DNA of 64,000 nt, from the NCBI RefSeq assembly GCF_008329945.1, contig NZ_CP035807.1, positions 2,418,001-2,482,000 on the forward strand, read 5' to 3'. This DNA comes from Thiospirochaeta perfilievii. Its GTDB lineage: Bacteria; Spirochaetota; Spirochaetia; DSM-2461. Position numbers and translations under genes: made by a program. Positions 24,136-32,871 of the stretch are shown here, in pieces. The notes under the pieces are model-generated. The model made no database searches. It was not told the DNA's origin and saw only the letters and a list, made by a program, of their open reading frames with translations. The first letter of the stretch is position 1. Each line of letters starts with the position of its first letter.

Positions 24136-25056
24136 ATGGTATATGATTCAATAATTGATTTGGTTGGGAATACTCCTGTAGTTAAACTTAACAAAGTTGT
24201 AGAGGGGTTAAAGGGTGAGGTCTATGTAAAACTAGAAGGCTTTAACCCACTTTCAAGTGTAAAAGATAGAATAGCAAAACAGATGATTGAAGATGCAGAG
24301 AGTAGAGGGGATATTGATAGTTCTTCTACTCTAATTGAGGCTACTAGTGGAAATACTGGAATAGGGTTGGCATTTGTTGGTGCTGCTAAGGGGTATAAGG
24401 TTGTTCTAGTAATGCCGGATACTATGAGTGTAGAGAGAAGAAAACTATTAAAAGCCTTAGGTGCCGAGCTTGTTTTAACTCCAGGATCTGGTGGGATGAA
24501 GGCTGCTATAGATAAGGCTGAAGAGATTGCAAAGGAGAGGGATAAAACATTTGTTTTAAGACAGTTTGAAAATCCTTCAAATCCAAAGGCCCATAGAAAA
24601 ACAACTTCGTTAGAGATTTTAAGAGACTTTCCTGATGGCTTAGACGCCTTTGTCTCTGGGATTGGTACAGGTGGTACAATTACCGGTACATCTGAAGTTT
24701 TAAGGAAAACATGGCCTGATTTATACGTAGCAGCTGTTGAACCTGCAGGTTCTCCAATTTTATCTGGAGGAAGTGCTGGACCTCATAAAATTCAGGGGAT
24801 AGGAGCTGGTTTTGTACCAAAAGTATTAAATACAGAAATCTTCAATGAGGTTATAAAGATTACTTCTGAGGATTCTGGTATTATTGCTAGAAGATTAGCC
24901 AAGGAAGAGGGTTTATTATTAGGTATCTCTTCTGGTGCTGCGGTTAAAGCTGCATTAGAATTAGCTTCAAGGGATGAGTTTGCTGGCAAAAAGATATTAG
25001 CCATCTGTCCATCTTCTGGTGAAAGATATTTAAGTACGTGGTTGTACGAAGAGTAA
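24136..25056 (+). CDS. cysK: Cysteine synthase
   Basis: 306 aa from the ATG at 24136, chosen because AAGGAGAT sits just before it; an in-frame ATG 21 bp upstream has no such site. O-acetylserine plus sulfide gives cysteine. PLP Lys lies in NPLSSVKDRIAKQMIEDA, the substrate loop is ATSGNTGIGLAFVGA, the phosphate-binding loop is GIGTGGTITG, and SSGAAVKAALELA is near the C-terminus. O-acetylhomoserine sulfhydrylase follows after 22 bp, forming a sulfide-assimilation pair. Confidence 0.97.
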   Translation: MVYDSIIDLVGNTPVVKLNKVVEGLKGEVYVKLEGFNPLSSVKDRIAKQMIEDAESRGDIDSSSTLIEATSGNTGIGLAFVGAAKGYKVVLVMPDTMSVERRKLLKALGAELVLTPGSGGMKAAIDKAEEIAKERDKTFVLRQFENPSNPKAHRKTTSLEILRDFPDGLDAFVSGIGTGGTITGTSEVLRKTWPDLYVAAVEPAGSPILSGGSAGPHKIQGIGAGFVPKVLNTEIFNEVIKITSEDSGIIARRLAKEEGLLLGISSGAAVKAALELASRDEFAGKKILAICPSSGERYLSTWLYEE

Positions 25057-25078
25057 AAGTTTAATATTAGGAGTAGAT

Positions 25079-26356
25079 ATGAGTCAAAAATTTGAAACCT
25101 TAGCACTGCATGCAGGTTATGATAGAGAGAAGGGTGATGGTACATGTGCTGTTCCTTTAAGTAGAACAAGTGCCTACCACTTTAGAGATGCAAAACACGC
25201 AAGGGACCTTTTTCACCTTAAGGAGTTAGGTAATATATATACAAGACTTAATAACCCAACTCAAGATGTTTTAGAGCAGAGAGTTGCAGCTTTAGAGGGA
25301 GGTGTAGCAGCAGTTGCCCTATCCTCTGGTACTTCCGCTATTTTTTACGCAATAATAAATTTAGCTAAAGCTGGAGATGAGATTGTAGCTACAAGTAACC
25401 TATATGGTGGAACATATACAATGTTTAACAATATACTACCGGACTTAGGTATTAAGGTTCATATTATTGAAAATGGGGATTATGAAGGTTTAAAATCAGC
25501 TATCAATGAAAAAACTAGGGCTGTTTATACCGAGACTATTGGTAATCCATCCCTAAACTTTGTTGATATTAAAAAGTATGCAGATATTGCCCATGGGTAT
25601 GAAGTTCCTTTAATTGTTGATAGTACTTTTACTACCCCATACCTGTATAGGCCAATTGAAGATGGTGCAGATATAGTTGTTCACTCGTTGACTAAATGGA
25701 TGGGTGGCCACGGTATAGGTATAGGTGGGATTGTTATAGACTCTGGTAATTTTGACTGGACTATTCCAAAGTTTGCTCTTTTTAATGAGCCAGAAGCGAG
25801 TTACCAAAATTTAAGATTTGCCCATGACCTAGGTGATCTAAATAAGATGGCATACGCTTTAAGGTTAAGGTTGGTTCCTTTAAGAAATTTAGGAGCAGCA
25901 ATTTCTCCAGATAACGCGTGGCAGTTTCTACAGGGAATTGAAACATTGGCTCTTAGAATGGAGAGACACAGTGAAAATGCTCTAAAAGTTGCTAAGTATT
26001 TACAGGCGCATAAGGACGTGGAGTGGGTAAATTATCCAGGTTTAGAGGGTGATGAATCCTATGAACTTGCAAAGGAGAAGCTTCCTAATGGTGCTGGTGG
26101 AATGGTTGTTTTCGAAGTTAAGGGTGGAAAGGATGCAGGAGAGAAATTTATTAACTCACTAGAGCTATTTAGTCATGTTGCAAATGTTGGTGATGCTAAA
26201 TCATTGGCTGTACATCCCTCTAGTACTACACACTCTCAACTAAGTGAAGAGGCTCAGAAGAAAGGAAGAATTACTCCTGGGTTAATTAGATTATCCATTG
26301 GTATAGAGAATATTGATGATATTATTCAAGATTTAGATAGAGCATTAAAAGCTTAA
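25079..26356 (+). CDS. O-acetylhomoserine sulfhydrylase
   Basis: 425 aa, PLP-dependent Cys/Met metabolism family. FETLALHAGYDREKGDGTCA and PLSRTSAYHF at the N-terminus, YTRLNNPTQDVLEQRVAALE, and the PLP Lys in VVHSLTKWMGGHG are typical of the MetY branch. So is HPSSTTHSQLSEE near the C-terminus. It makes homocysteine from O-acetylhomoserine and sulfide, or takes other thiols. TAGGAG precedes the ATG. It is cotranscribed with cysK and ends in a strong terminator. Confidence 0.95.
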   Translation: MSQKFETLALHAGYDREKGDGTCAVPLSRTSAYHFRDAKHARDLFHLKELGNIYTRLNNPTQDVLEQRVAALEGGVAAVALSSGTSAIFYAIINLAKAGDEIVATSNLYGGTYTMFNNILPDLGIKVHIIENGDYEGLKSAINEKTRAVYTETIGNPSLNFVDIKKYADIAHGYEVPLIVDSTFTTPYLYRPIEDGADIVVHSLTKWMGGHGIGIGGIVIDSGNFDWTIPKFALFNEPEASYQNLRFAHDLGDLNKMAYALRLRLVPLRNLGAAISPDNAWQFLQGIETLALRMERHSENALKVAKYLQAHKDVEWVNYPGLEGDESYELAKEKLPNGAGGMVVFEVKGGKDAGEKFINSLELFSHVANVGDAKSLAVHPSSTTHSQLSEEAQKKGRITPGLIRLSIGIENIDDIIQDLDRALKA

Positions 26357-26360
26357 GATA

Positions 26361-26381
26361 GGCCCCTTCTTGAAAGGGGTC
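26361..26381 (+). terminator. Terminator after the sulfhydrylase gene
   Basis: GGCCCCTT pairs with AAGGGGTC (one G-U) around CTTGA and is followed by TTTATT. Confidence 0.88.
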
Positions 26382-26496
26382 TTTATTCATGCATGTAAGT
26401 TTTTGTAAAAAGATAAAAAATATTTCAAAATATTACATTTTTTAGTTGCCGTATTTCAGAAACAGATTTAATATACTTCTAAATAGGAGATATTTA

Positions 26497-27573
26497 ATGA
26501 AAAAAATTGGATTATTATTATTGATGATGGTTATTTTTGCTGCTAGTACTTTTGCAAACAGTAACAGTGAAGTTTCGAAAGAATCTACTTTTAAAATTGG
26601 AATGGTTACAGATTCAGGGTCAATTGATGACAAATCATTTAACCAAGGAACATGGGAAGGTATTGTAAGAGCTGGTGATGAGTTAGGTACACAGATTAAA
26701 TACTTAAAGCCTGTTGGTACAACAGAAGCTGATTATTTGAAAGAGGTTGGAAACTTATACGATGCTGGTTATAAATTTATAGTAACTCCGGGTTTCAAAT
26801 TTGAAACAACTATCTACAAAGCTCAGGAGAAATATTCAGATGCAAAATTTGTTTTAATTGATGGTATTCCTCATCCTGGAGATTATAACTCTTTAGTAAA
26901 GTTAAATACAGTTTCTATCTTTTTTGCAGAGCAAGAAGCAGGATTTTTAGCAGGTATTGCTACAGCACTTAAACTTTCTACTGGTTCAGTTGGTTTTATT
27001 GGTGGTATGGAGATTCCTCCTGTACAGAAATTTAACTGGGGATTCCAACAGGGTATAGCTTATGCAAATGATAATTTAAGTACTGATATAGCACTTGATG
27101 CTGAGAATATTATATACCAAGGTACTTTTGATAATGTAGCTGCTGGTCAACAACTTGCTGCTCAAATGTTTGATAAAGGTGTAAATGCAATTTTCTGTGC
27201 CGCTGGTGGTGTAGGTGTTGGTGCAATAAACGAAGCTAAAAATAGAGTTAAAGCGGGAGAAAAATTCTGGATAGTTGGTGTTGATGTAGACCAATACTCG
27301 GAAGGTATCTACGAAGAGAATAAGTCTGTTATTTTAACTTCTGCAATGAAGAAAATTGACAATGCAGCTTTTGATATGATTCAAGCTGAATTAAATGGTA
27401 CTTTCCCTGGTGCCCAGGTATTAACATTTAATGCTGCTAATAATGGTGTAGGTATACCAGAAGTTAACCCTAACTTAACTCCAGCTATTGAGTCTACAGT
27501 AAATGATGTATTCAAAAAATTACAAAATGGTGAGTTCATTGTTTCTGATGAGAAAGGTGACTTATATAAATAG
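26497..27573 (+). CDS. BMP/PnrA-family periplasmic substrate-binding protein
   Basis: 358 aa from the ATG at 26497, which has TAGGAGA upstream; the longer open frame has no such site. The signal peptide MKKIGLLLLMMVIFAASTFA is followed by Asn-Ser, so it is cut by signal peptidase I and not lipidated, unlike most spirochaete family members. The body reads KIGMVTDSGSIDDKSFNQGT and VGFIGGMEIPPVQKF, then FWIVGVDVDQYSEG. This is the basic membrane protein/PnrA nucleoside-binding fold. It would bind a purine nucleoside or similar for an ABC importer, but no permease or ATPase gene lies nearby, so the partner is elsewhere. It is monocistronic, with a terminator on each side. Confidence 0.93.
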   Translation: MKKIGLLLLMMVIFAASTFANSNSEVSKESTFKIGMVTDSGSIDDKSFNQGTWEGIVRAGDELGTQIKYLKPVGTTEADYLKEVGNLYDAGYKFIVTPGFKFETTIYKAQEKYSDAKFVLIDGIPHPGDYNSLVKLNTVSIFFAEQEAGFLAGIATALKLSTGSVGFIGGMEIPPVQKFNWGFQQGIAYANDNLSTDIALDAENIIYQGTFDNVAAGQQLAAQMFDKGVNAIFCAAGGVGVGAINEAKNRVKAGEKFWIVGVDVDQYSEGIYEENKSVILTSAMKKIDNAAFDMIQAELNGTFPGAQVLTFNAANNGVGIPEVNPNLTPAIESTVNDVFKKLQNGEFIVSDEKGDLYK

Positions 27574-27602
27574 TAGTTTTAGCTATTTACTAATATAAAT
27601 GA

Positions 27603-27627
27603 GGGGGGTCTTTGATCTCCCTTTTTT
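27603..27627 (+). terminator. Terminator of the BMP-family gene
   Basis: GGGGGGTC (27603-27610) pairs with GATCTCCC (27614-27621) with two G-U pairs, then CTTTTTTATTT. Confidence 0.85.
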
Positions 27628-27639
27628 ATTTATAATAGT

Positions 27640-27660
27640 ATCCTATTAAAATAGTAGGAT
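27640..27660. other. Short inverted repeat before the hcp promoter region
   Basis: ATCCTA (27640-27645) and TAGGAT (27655-27660) frame a 9-nt loop and are followed by TTTTTATATAA. It could be a second weak terminator or a regulator site; the sequence alone does not decide. Confidence 0.35.
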
Positions 27661-27674
27661 TTTTATATAACATC

Positions 27675-27725
27675 GTAACATAGGTTACATCCTCATTTTT
27701 TTCTCTGTGTTAAATTAGGTTTAAC
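27675..27725 (+). promoter_or_regulatory. Two palindromes upstream of hcp (candidate Crp/Fnr-type operators)
   Basis: GTAAC-ATAG-GTTAC (27675-27688) is a perfect 5+4+5 palindrome of the type bound by Crp/Fnr-family dimers, including HcpR, the usual regulator of hcp. A second one, GTTAAA-TTAGG-TTTAAC (27709-27725), lies about 35 bp downstream, close to the ribosome-binding site. A Crp/Fnr-family gene occurs at 36192-36869. The link between them is inference. Confidence 0.55.
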
Positions 27726-27748
27726 AGTAAGAATAAAGGAGATTATTT

Positions 27749-29374
27749 ATGTCAATGTTTTGTTATCAGTGTCAGGAAGCTGCAGGAAATAAGGGTTGCA
27801 CAGGTTCAGCTGGTGTATGTGGGAAAAAAGATGAAACAGCTCTATTACAGGATGTTTTAATTTATACTTTAAAGGGTGTTTCATACTATGCCCAAAAACT
27901 TAATTCTGGAAAGGTCGAGGGACAGTTAATTACAGCTGGACTTTTTAAAACTATTACAAATGCTAACTTTAATGATGAAATATTTGAAGAAGAGATTACA
28001 AAAGCATTAGCGTTAAAAGCAGACTTGAAAGCTAGAGCTATTGCAAAGGGGTTAGACTTATCAGATGCTCCATCATCTGCCTTATGGGAGCCTACTTCAG
28101 TTTCTGAGTATCAGTTACAGGGAACTTTTGCATCAATATTATCTACAAAGGATGAGGATATCCGTTCTCTTAGAGAACTTATAGTTGGTGGTCTAAAAGG
28201 TATAGCAGCCTACGTTTCCCATGCTGGAGCTTTAGAAAACTTTAATCAAGATATATATACTTTTATGTTTAAAGCCTTAGCCGCAACAGCAGATGATAGT
28301 AAAAGTGTGGATGAGTTAGTATCTTTAACACTTGAGACAGGTAAATATGGTGTAGAGTGTATGGCTCTATTAGATAAAGCAAATACTGAGGCTTATGGAC
28401 ATCCAGAAATTAGTGAGGTTGATCTTGGGGTTAGAAGTAATCCTGGAATACTTATCAGTGGTCATGATTTAAAAGATATAGATGAGTTATTAAAACAGAC
28501 AGAAAATAGTGGTGTAGATGTCTATACTCACTCTGAGATGTTAGCTGCTCAATACTACCCCGCATTTAAGAAATATGATCATTTTGCTGGGAATTACGGT
28601 AACGCTTGGTGGGCTCAGAAAGAGGAGTTTGCTAAGTTTAACGGCCCTATTATTATGACTTCAAACTGTTTAGTTCCGCCTACTAAGGAGTATATAGATA
28701 GAATATATACAACTGGTGAGACTGGTTTTAGTGGAGTGAAACATATTTCTAACCACGATTTTTCAGAAGTAATTAATCAAGCAAAGGGTTGCAAAGCTCC
28801 TACAGAGATTGAAACAGGTAAGATAATTGGTGGATTTGCCCATGAACAAGTATTTGCTCTAGCTGATAAAGTTGTAGATGCTGTTAAAACTGGAGCTATT
28901 AAAAAGTTCTTTGTAATGGCTGGGTGTGATGGTAGACAAAAGGGGAGAAACTACTATACTGAGTTTGCCCAAGCTCTTCCAAATGACACAGTTATATTAA
29001 CAGCCGGTTGTGCAAAATATCGATACAATAAGTTAAACTTAGGAGATATTGGTGGAATCCCAAGGGTATTAGATGCTGGACAGTGTAATGACTCCTACTC
29101 CCTTGTTCTTATTGCATTAAAACTACAGGAGATATTTGGTTTAGAAAGTGTTAATGATCTTCCAATTGCTTATAATATAGCATGGTATGAGCAGAAAGCA
29201 GTTATTGTTCTATTGGCCCTATTATATCTAGGTGTTAAAAATATTCACTTAGGGCCTACATTACCAGCCTTTTTATCAGAAAATGTAGCGAATGTACTAG
29301 TAGAGAATTTTGGAATATCTCCAATGGGAGAAGTTGGGGAAGATATTAAACTCTTTATGGGTGAAGCTGTTTAA
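27749..29374 (+). CDS. hcp: Hybrid-cluster protein (hydroxylamine/NO reductase)
   Basis: 541 aa. The N-terminal cluster motif is [15 protein letters not shown], then GVCGK (Cys at about 4, 7, 15, 21), typical of the anaerobic class of Hcp. Hybrid cluster ligands are visible in [19 protein letters not shown] and [12 protein letters not shown], and the end ILGLGG-like region is [14 protein letters not shown]. Hcp reduces hydroxylamine and, in vivo, nitric oxide, giving nitrosative stress defence in the cytoplasm. Clear AAAGGAG before the ATG. It has its own promoter with palindromic operators and no hcr reductase next to it. Confidence 0.97.
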   Translation: MSMFCYQCQEAAGNKGCTGSAGVCGKKDETALLQDVLIYTLKGVSYYAQKLNSGKVEGQLITAGLFKTITNANFNDEIFEEEITKALALKADLKARAIAKGLDLSDAPSSALWEPTSVSEYQLQGTFASILSTKDEDIRSLRELIVGGLKGIAAYVSHAGALENFNQDIYTFMFKALAATADDSKSVDELVSLTLETGKYGVECMALLDKANTEAYGHPEISEVDLGVRSNPGILISGHDLKDIDELLKQTENSGVDVYTHSEMLAAQYYPAFKKYDHFAGNYGNAWWAQKEEFAKFNGPIIMTSNCLVPPTKEYIDRIYTTGETGFSGVKHISNHDFSEVINQAKGCKAPTEIETGKIIGGFAHEQVFALADKVVDAVKTGAIKKFFVMAGCDGRQKGRNYYTEFAQALPNDTVILTAGCAKYRYNKLNLGDIGGIPRVLDAGQCNDSYSLVLIALKLQEIFGLESVNDLPIAYNIAWYEQKAVIVLLALLYLGVKNIHLGPTLPAFLSENVANVLVENFGISPMGEVGEDIKLFMGEAV

Positions 29375-29397
29375 TAATAGGGGCAATGCCCCTATTA
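29375..29397. terminator. Bidirectional terminator between hcp and znuA
   Basis: Perfect 10-bp stem TAATAGGGGC/GCCCCTATTA with an AAT loop. It fills the 23-bp gap between the two convergent stop codons, and both arms end in A/T-rich runs. Confidence 0.85.
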
Positions 29398-30285
29398 TTA
29401 TCTATATGCCTTTTCTATTTCCACTGCTATATTAATTAGATTATTAATATAGTCTGGATCTAGAGGATTTAGTGTTGTTACTTTTCCATCTATAGCATCG
29501 GCTATAATTGAGGCGCTTTTTTGGGAAAACTCAGGTTGTACAATTATCATTTTAACATTAGATTTTTGGGCCTGATCAATAATTTTCTCTATTATTGAAG
29601 GGGTAGGCTCCTTACCTCCTGTCTCAATTGCAATCTGTTTTAAGCCAAATTCATCGGCAAAATATCCAAAAGAGGGGTGATATACAAATAGGATTTTCCC
29701 TTTTAATGGATCTAATATTGTATGTATTTTAACAATAACATCATCTAAATCTGATACTAGACTGTTAAATCCATTTAAATACTCCCTCTCTCCATCTGGA
29801 TCCAGTTCTATAATGGCATCTAATATGTTTTTAGCCTGTATCTTAGCAAGAGTTGGGGATAGCCAAACATGGGGATCAAGTGCTTCATCATGGTCTTCAT
29901 CATGGTCTTCATCATGGTCGTGGGATTCAATTGACCTTTTGATAATTCCAGCAGAAGTATCAATAACCTTTAATGAACTAAGTGTCTCTAAAACCTTATC
30001 TAAATATGTCTCTTCAAAGGGTACACCTGTTGTAAATAGTGTATCAGCTCTACTTAGTCGCCCTATTTGGCTGGGTGTAGGTTGGTATGTCGCTGGGCTT
30101 TTCCCAGGTCCTACAAGGGCATAGGATGTAATCCTATCTCCACCAATTCTATCAACAAAGTATTTTTGTGGTAAAACACTGGTAAATATTGTTAACCCTT
30201 TACTTTCCGTCTCTAAATTACTGCTGGCAAAAAGTCCTATTGGTAGTAGCAGTAATGATATAAACAGTATAGATATTTTTTTCAT
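29398..30285 (-). CDS. znuA: Zinc ABC transporter substrate-binding protein
   Basis: 295 aa. Signal peptide MKKISILFISLLLLPIGLFA. The fold is a cluster A-I metal-binding protein: VLPQKYFVDRIGGDR, GKSPATYQPTPSQIGRLSRA, DPHVWLSP, then FVYHPSFGYFADEFGLKQIA and IIVQPEFSQKSA. The metal-binding His residues lie in DPHVW and VYHPSFGY; the usual first His (HxxE in VLP.H.Y) is replaced here by TYQPTP. A His/Asp-rich loop (SHDHDEDHDEDHDEALD) precedes the metal site, as in ZnuA. It delivers zinc to an ABC importer, but no ZnuB/ZnuC genes are seen nearby. A Zur-type operator lies upstream and a Fur-family gene is next door. Confidence 0.9.
   Translation of the reverse strand: MKKISILFISLLLLPIGLFASSNLETESKGLTIFTSVLPQKYFVDRIGGDRITSYALVGPGKSPATYQPTPSQIGRLSRADTLFTTGVPFEETYLDKVLETLSSLKVIDTSAGIIKRSIESHDHDEDHDEDHDEALDPHVWLSPTLAKIQAKNILDAIIELDPDGEREYLNGFNSLVSDLDDVIVKIHTILDPLKGKILFVYHPSFGYFADEFGLKQIAIETGGKEPTPSIIEKIIDQAQKSNVKMIIVQPEFSQKSASIIADAIDGKVTTLNPLDPDYINNLINIAVEIEKAYR
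29886..29921. repeat. 12-bp tandem repeat in the znuA His-rich loop
   Basis: Three copies of a 12-bp unit (CATCATGGTCTT on the plus strand, last copy diverged) encode the DEDH repeats of the zinc-binding loop. Slippage would change loop length in frame. Confidence 0.85.
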
Positions 30286-30304
30286 GTAGTTTCTCCTTTT
30301 GTTT

Positions 30305-30327
30305 TAAATGCAAATTAGTTGCATTTA
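30305..30327 (-). promoter_or_regulatory. Zur-type operator upstream of znuA
   Basis: Perfect 9+5+9 palindrome: TAAATGCAA (30305-30313), ATTAG, TTGCATTTA (30319-30327). It sits 20 bp before the znuA start, with the Shine-Dalgarno region between. The dyad form and place fit a Fur-family (Zur) repressor; the adjacent Fur-family gene is the obvious candidate. Confidence 0.75.
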
Positions 30328-30367
30328 GAGTATGTAAAAAGTGGATATATTGTCAATAACAAAATTA

Positions 30368-30784
30368 CTATTTAGAACATTTATCACAAATTCCTGAAAA
30401 TTGCATTGATATATTTTCAATGGTAAAACCTGGACAACTTTTCTTTAAGCTGATTAGATTTTTTTCATCTATAGCTTCTAGGCAGTAGATCTTTCCACAT
30501 TTTTTACAGTTGAAATGGGGGTGGACAGGATTATGTATACAGGAGAGTTCATACATTTTTGAATCATTATTACTGAAAATTTCTCTTACAATATTTTTAT
30601 CATTGAATAAATTAAGTACACGATAAACCGTAACTAAATCCATATCATTATTTAACTCTTTATATAGATCATTTACTGAAAAAACTCTCTGTTTAACTAT
30701 AATCTCTTCTAATATTTGGACTCGCTGTTTTGTAGCCTTCATTCCTTTAGATTTTAATAACTCTTTTGAATCACATCTGCCCAT
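30368..30784 (-). CDS. Fur-family metalloregulator, probably Zur
   Basis: 138 aa. Winged helix: KATKQRVQILEEIIVKQRVF, then DLVTVYRVLNLFNDKNIV. The dimerisation/metal domain carries HPHFNCKKCGKIYCLEA and a final CDKCS, giving the Cys4 structural zinc site. It represses its targets when the sensed metal is bound. The neighbouring znuA gene with a palindromic operator favours zinc (Zur), though Fur or PerR cannot be strictly excluded. AGGAGA precedes the ATG. A separate 14-bp palindrome lies upstream. Confidence 0.88.
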   Translation of the reverse strand: MGRCDSKELLKSKGMKATKQRVQILEEIIVKQRVFSVNDLYKELNNDMDLVTVYRVLNLFNDKNIVREIFSNNDSKMYELSCIHNPVHPHFNCKKCGKIYCLEAIDEKNLISLKKSCPGFTIENISMQFSGICDKCSK

Positions 30785-30799
30785 ACTGTCTCCTGCATA

Positions 30800-30813
30800 C
30801 TAGGTTAACCTAG
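30800..30813 (-). promoter_or_regulatory. Perfect 14-bp palindrome upstream of the Fur-family gene
   Basis: CTAGGTTAACCTAG, 16 bp before the start codon. Its sequence differs from the znuA operator, so it may be an autoregulatory site with a different protein or part of a core promoter. Confidence 0.45.
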
Positions 30814-30848
30814 ATGTTAGCAAATTAATAAATAGTATATAACTATCA

Positions 30849-32801
30849 TTATTTGAATGATACCCTATTTCTTCCGCTGTTTTTAGAGTTATATAGTGCT
30901 TTGTCTGCTATTTCTATTAAGTCACCAGGGTTATCATTTTTAGGATTTAAAATAGTGCAACCTATACTAATTGTAACTTGTATATCTTTCTTTAGGAATT
31001 TATCCTGAACGTATTTTCTCATTCTTTGGGCCACTTTTATTGTTGCATCCTTATTAGATTCAGGGAGAATTACAATAAATTCATCCCCACCATACCTCCC
31101 AATGGAATCGATATCTCTTAGAGTTTCTAAAAAATAGTTTGTAACCTTTTTTAGTATCTCGTCCCCTTTTTGATGTCCATATCTATCGTTAATATCCTTA
31201 AAATGATCAATATCTATCATAAATATTCCTAGGTGTAAGTTGAACCTTTGAGCTCTAGACAGCTCTTTTGAAAAGATATTAAGAATATTCCTTCTATTGT
31301 GAATAGATGTTAACTCATCCTGGGTTGCTAACCTTTCTAACTCCTCACTATGAATCTTCTCCTGGGTTATATCCCTAGCGGAAACCACTATATCCTTATC
31401 CCCAGGGGAGGTAAATGAGTTCCAAGATAACCACTTATGGCCCCCATTTTTACATAGATATCTACTTTGAAAATTTTCTAATGTGTAACCTTTTTTTATC
31501 TTCTTCATCTCCTTAGATAAAAGTTCTTTATCATCAGGGTGAATATATTTTAATAGAGGTTCATTTAATAGCTCTTCATTATTCCAACCTAGTACATCCA
31601 TCCAAGATTTATTTAGCTGAATAACCCTTCCATCAGGTGTTGCAATACAAAAAAGATTACTAGATAGATCAAAAATTGCACTCCTTTGAATTAATAAATG
31701 AGTCTCCCTAATTCTCTGTTTTTTTAATCTATATAGTATGGAAAAAAGAATAATTGATGCTAGTGTTAGAATAAAAATGGAAAAAAAACGGATTTCATAG
31801 GTATGTTGTCTATAAAATGATGGTCTGGGATTTACATAGATGCTATCTTTAGGGTTTAAACTCTTTTCTATATTACTCTTATATAAGGCGGTTTCGTCAA
31901 AAATATACCTATTGGGGCTATTGGTCATAATAGGTAGTGTAGTAATATCCCTTCCATTAAGCAGTTTTATTAAGAAATTTGCAGCTTCTTCTCCTTGATG
32001 GTATCCACTAACTACCTTACCACCAATTACACCTGTGTTTAAGTAGATATCATGGAGAGCATAAACTGGAGCAAAACTCATATTAGATATTAAAGTCCCC
32101 ACTTTCTTAGCAGGAATTATATGACCAAAATCATCCCTTAAAGAACTAAAAAGAAGTATAGCATCTCTCTGTGTTAAATAGGAAAACCTATTAATACTCT
32201 CATATAAGTCATCCCCTTTTAACTTTATAACTTTAATCTTAGCACTTTTTGTTTTTATATAATCCTCTGCTAATTTAACGTTGTTTATAGCTATTTTATG
32301 GTTCATACTCCAAAAAAGTATGCTCTCTAGTTGAGGGTTGTGTTGTAGTATTATATCAATTGTATCCTCAATATCCTCGCTCTCAACTATACCTGATATA
32401 TTGGTGATACCATCTAATATCTCTTTATTATATCCGTTTACTCCACAAAATATTGTTGGAACCGGCCCCCAAATTTTATCCCTATACATTTTTACAAAAT
32501 CTAAGGCGTCATTATCTGCAGTTATTATTATATCAAACATGTTATTAGGGTATTTTAGACTGTATAGGTCATATAAAAGTTTAAACTGTTTATCCTTATT
32601 ATTTATTATGTCTAAATTTTCAATTTTAATATCTATACTAATGTTACTACTTTCTAATCTGTCCATAACTCCCTGTTCAATATTTTTTGTCCAAGAATAA
32701 TTTGAGGAGTATGAATGTAGTAGAAGTATGTTTTTATCCTTAGAGCTTAACATTGTTAGAGGTAGTAATAATATAGCTATAAATATTTTTTTTATCCTCA
32801 T
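30849..32801 (-). CDS. Diguanylate cyclase with periplasmic ABC-substrate-binding-like domain and PAS
   Basis: 650 aa. Signal peptide (MRIKKIFIAILLLPLTMLSS). Residues 22-335 form a two-lobed periplasmic domain of the ABC_sub_bind type: NILLLHSYSSNYSWTKNIEQ, FDIIITADNDALDFVKMYRD, GPVPTIFCGVNG. One membrane helix lies at about 345-368. A PAS domain with a PAC motif (CKNGGHKWLSW) covers about 380-490. GGDEF (about 505-650) has the intact GRYGGDEFIVILPE active site. RDID lies five residues before it, matching the RxxD inhibitory site. It should make c-di-GMP in response to a periplasmic ligand. It is monocistronic and divergent from rlmF. Confidence 0.92.
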   Translation of the reverse strand: MRIKKIFIAILLLPLTMLSSKDKNILLLHSYSSNYSWTKNIEQGVMDRLESSNISIDIKIENLDIINNKDKQFKLLYDLYSLKYPNNMFDIIITADNDALDFVKMYRDKIWGPVPTIFCGVNGYNKEILDGITNISGIVESEDIEDTIDIILQHNPQLESILFWSMNHKIAINNVKLAEDYIKTKSAKIKVIKLKGDDLYESINRFSYLTQRDAILLFSSLRDDFGHIIPAKKVGTLISNMSFAPVYALHDIYLNTGVIGGKVVSGYHQGEEAANFLIKLLNGRDITTLPIMTNSPNRYIFDETALYKSNIEKSLNPKDSIYVNPRPSFYRQHTYEIRFFSIFILTLASIILFSILYRLKKQRIRETHLLIQRSAIFDLSSNLFCIATPDGRVIQLNKSWMDVLGWNNEELLNEPLLKYIHPDDKELLSKEMKKIKKGYTLENFQSRYLCKNGGHKWLSWNSFTSPGDKDIVVSARDITQEKIHSEELERLATQDELTSIHNRRNILNIFSKELSRAQRFNLHLGIFMIDIDHFKDINDRYGHQKGDEILKKVTNYFLETLRDIDSIGRYGGDEFIVILPESNKDATIKVAQRMRKYVQDKFLKKDIQVTISIGCTILNPKNDNPGDLIEIADKALYNSKNSGRNRVSFK

Positions 32802-32871
32802 CCTTATAATTCTATTTTAAGACCATTCCTAATTCAAGCTTATTAATGGTACATTAATGGTAGGAGTTTTG

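Noticed and set aside
29813-30124. Plus-strand frame with SSWSSSWSSSWS repeats
   Set aside because: Antisense of the znuA His-rich loop; the real gene on the minus strand has a signal peptide and family motifs.
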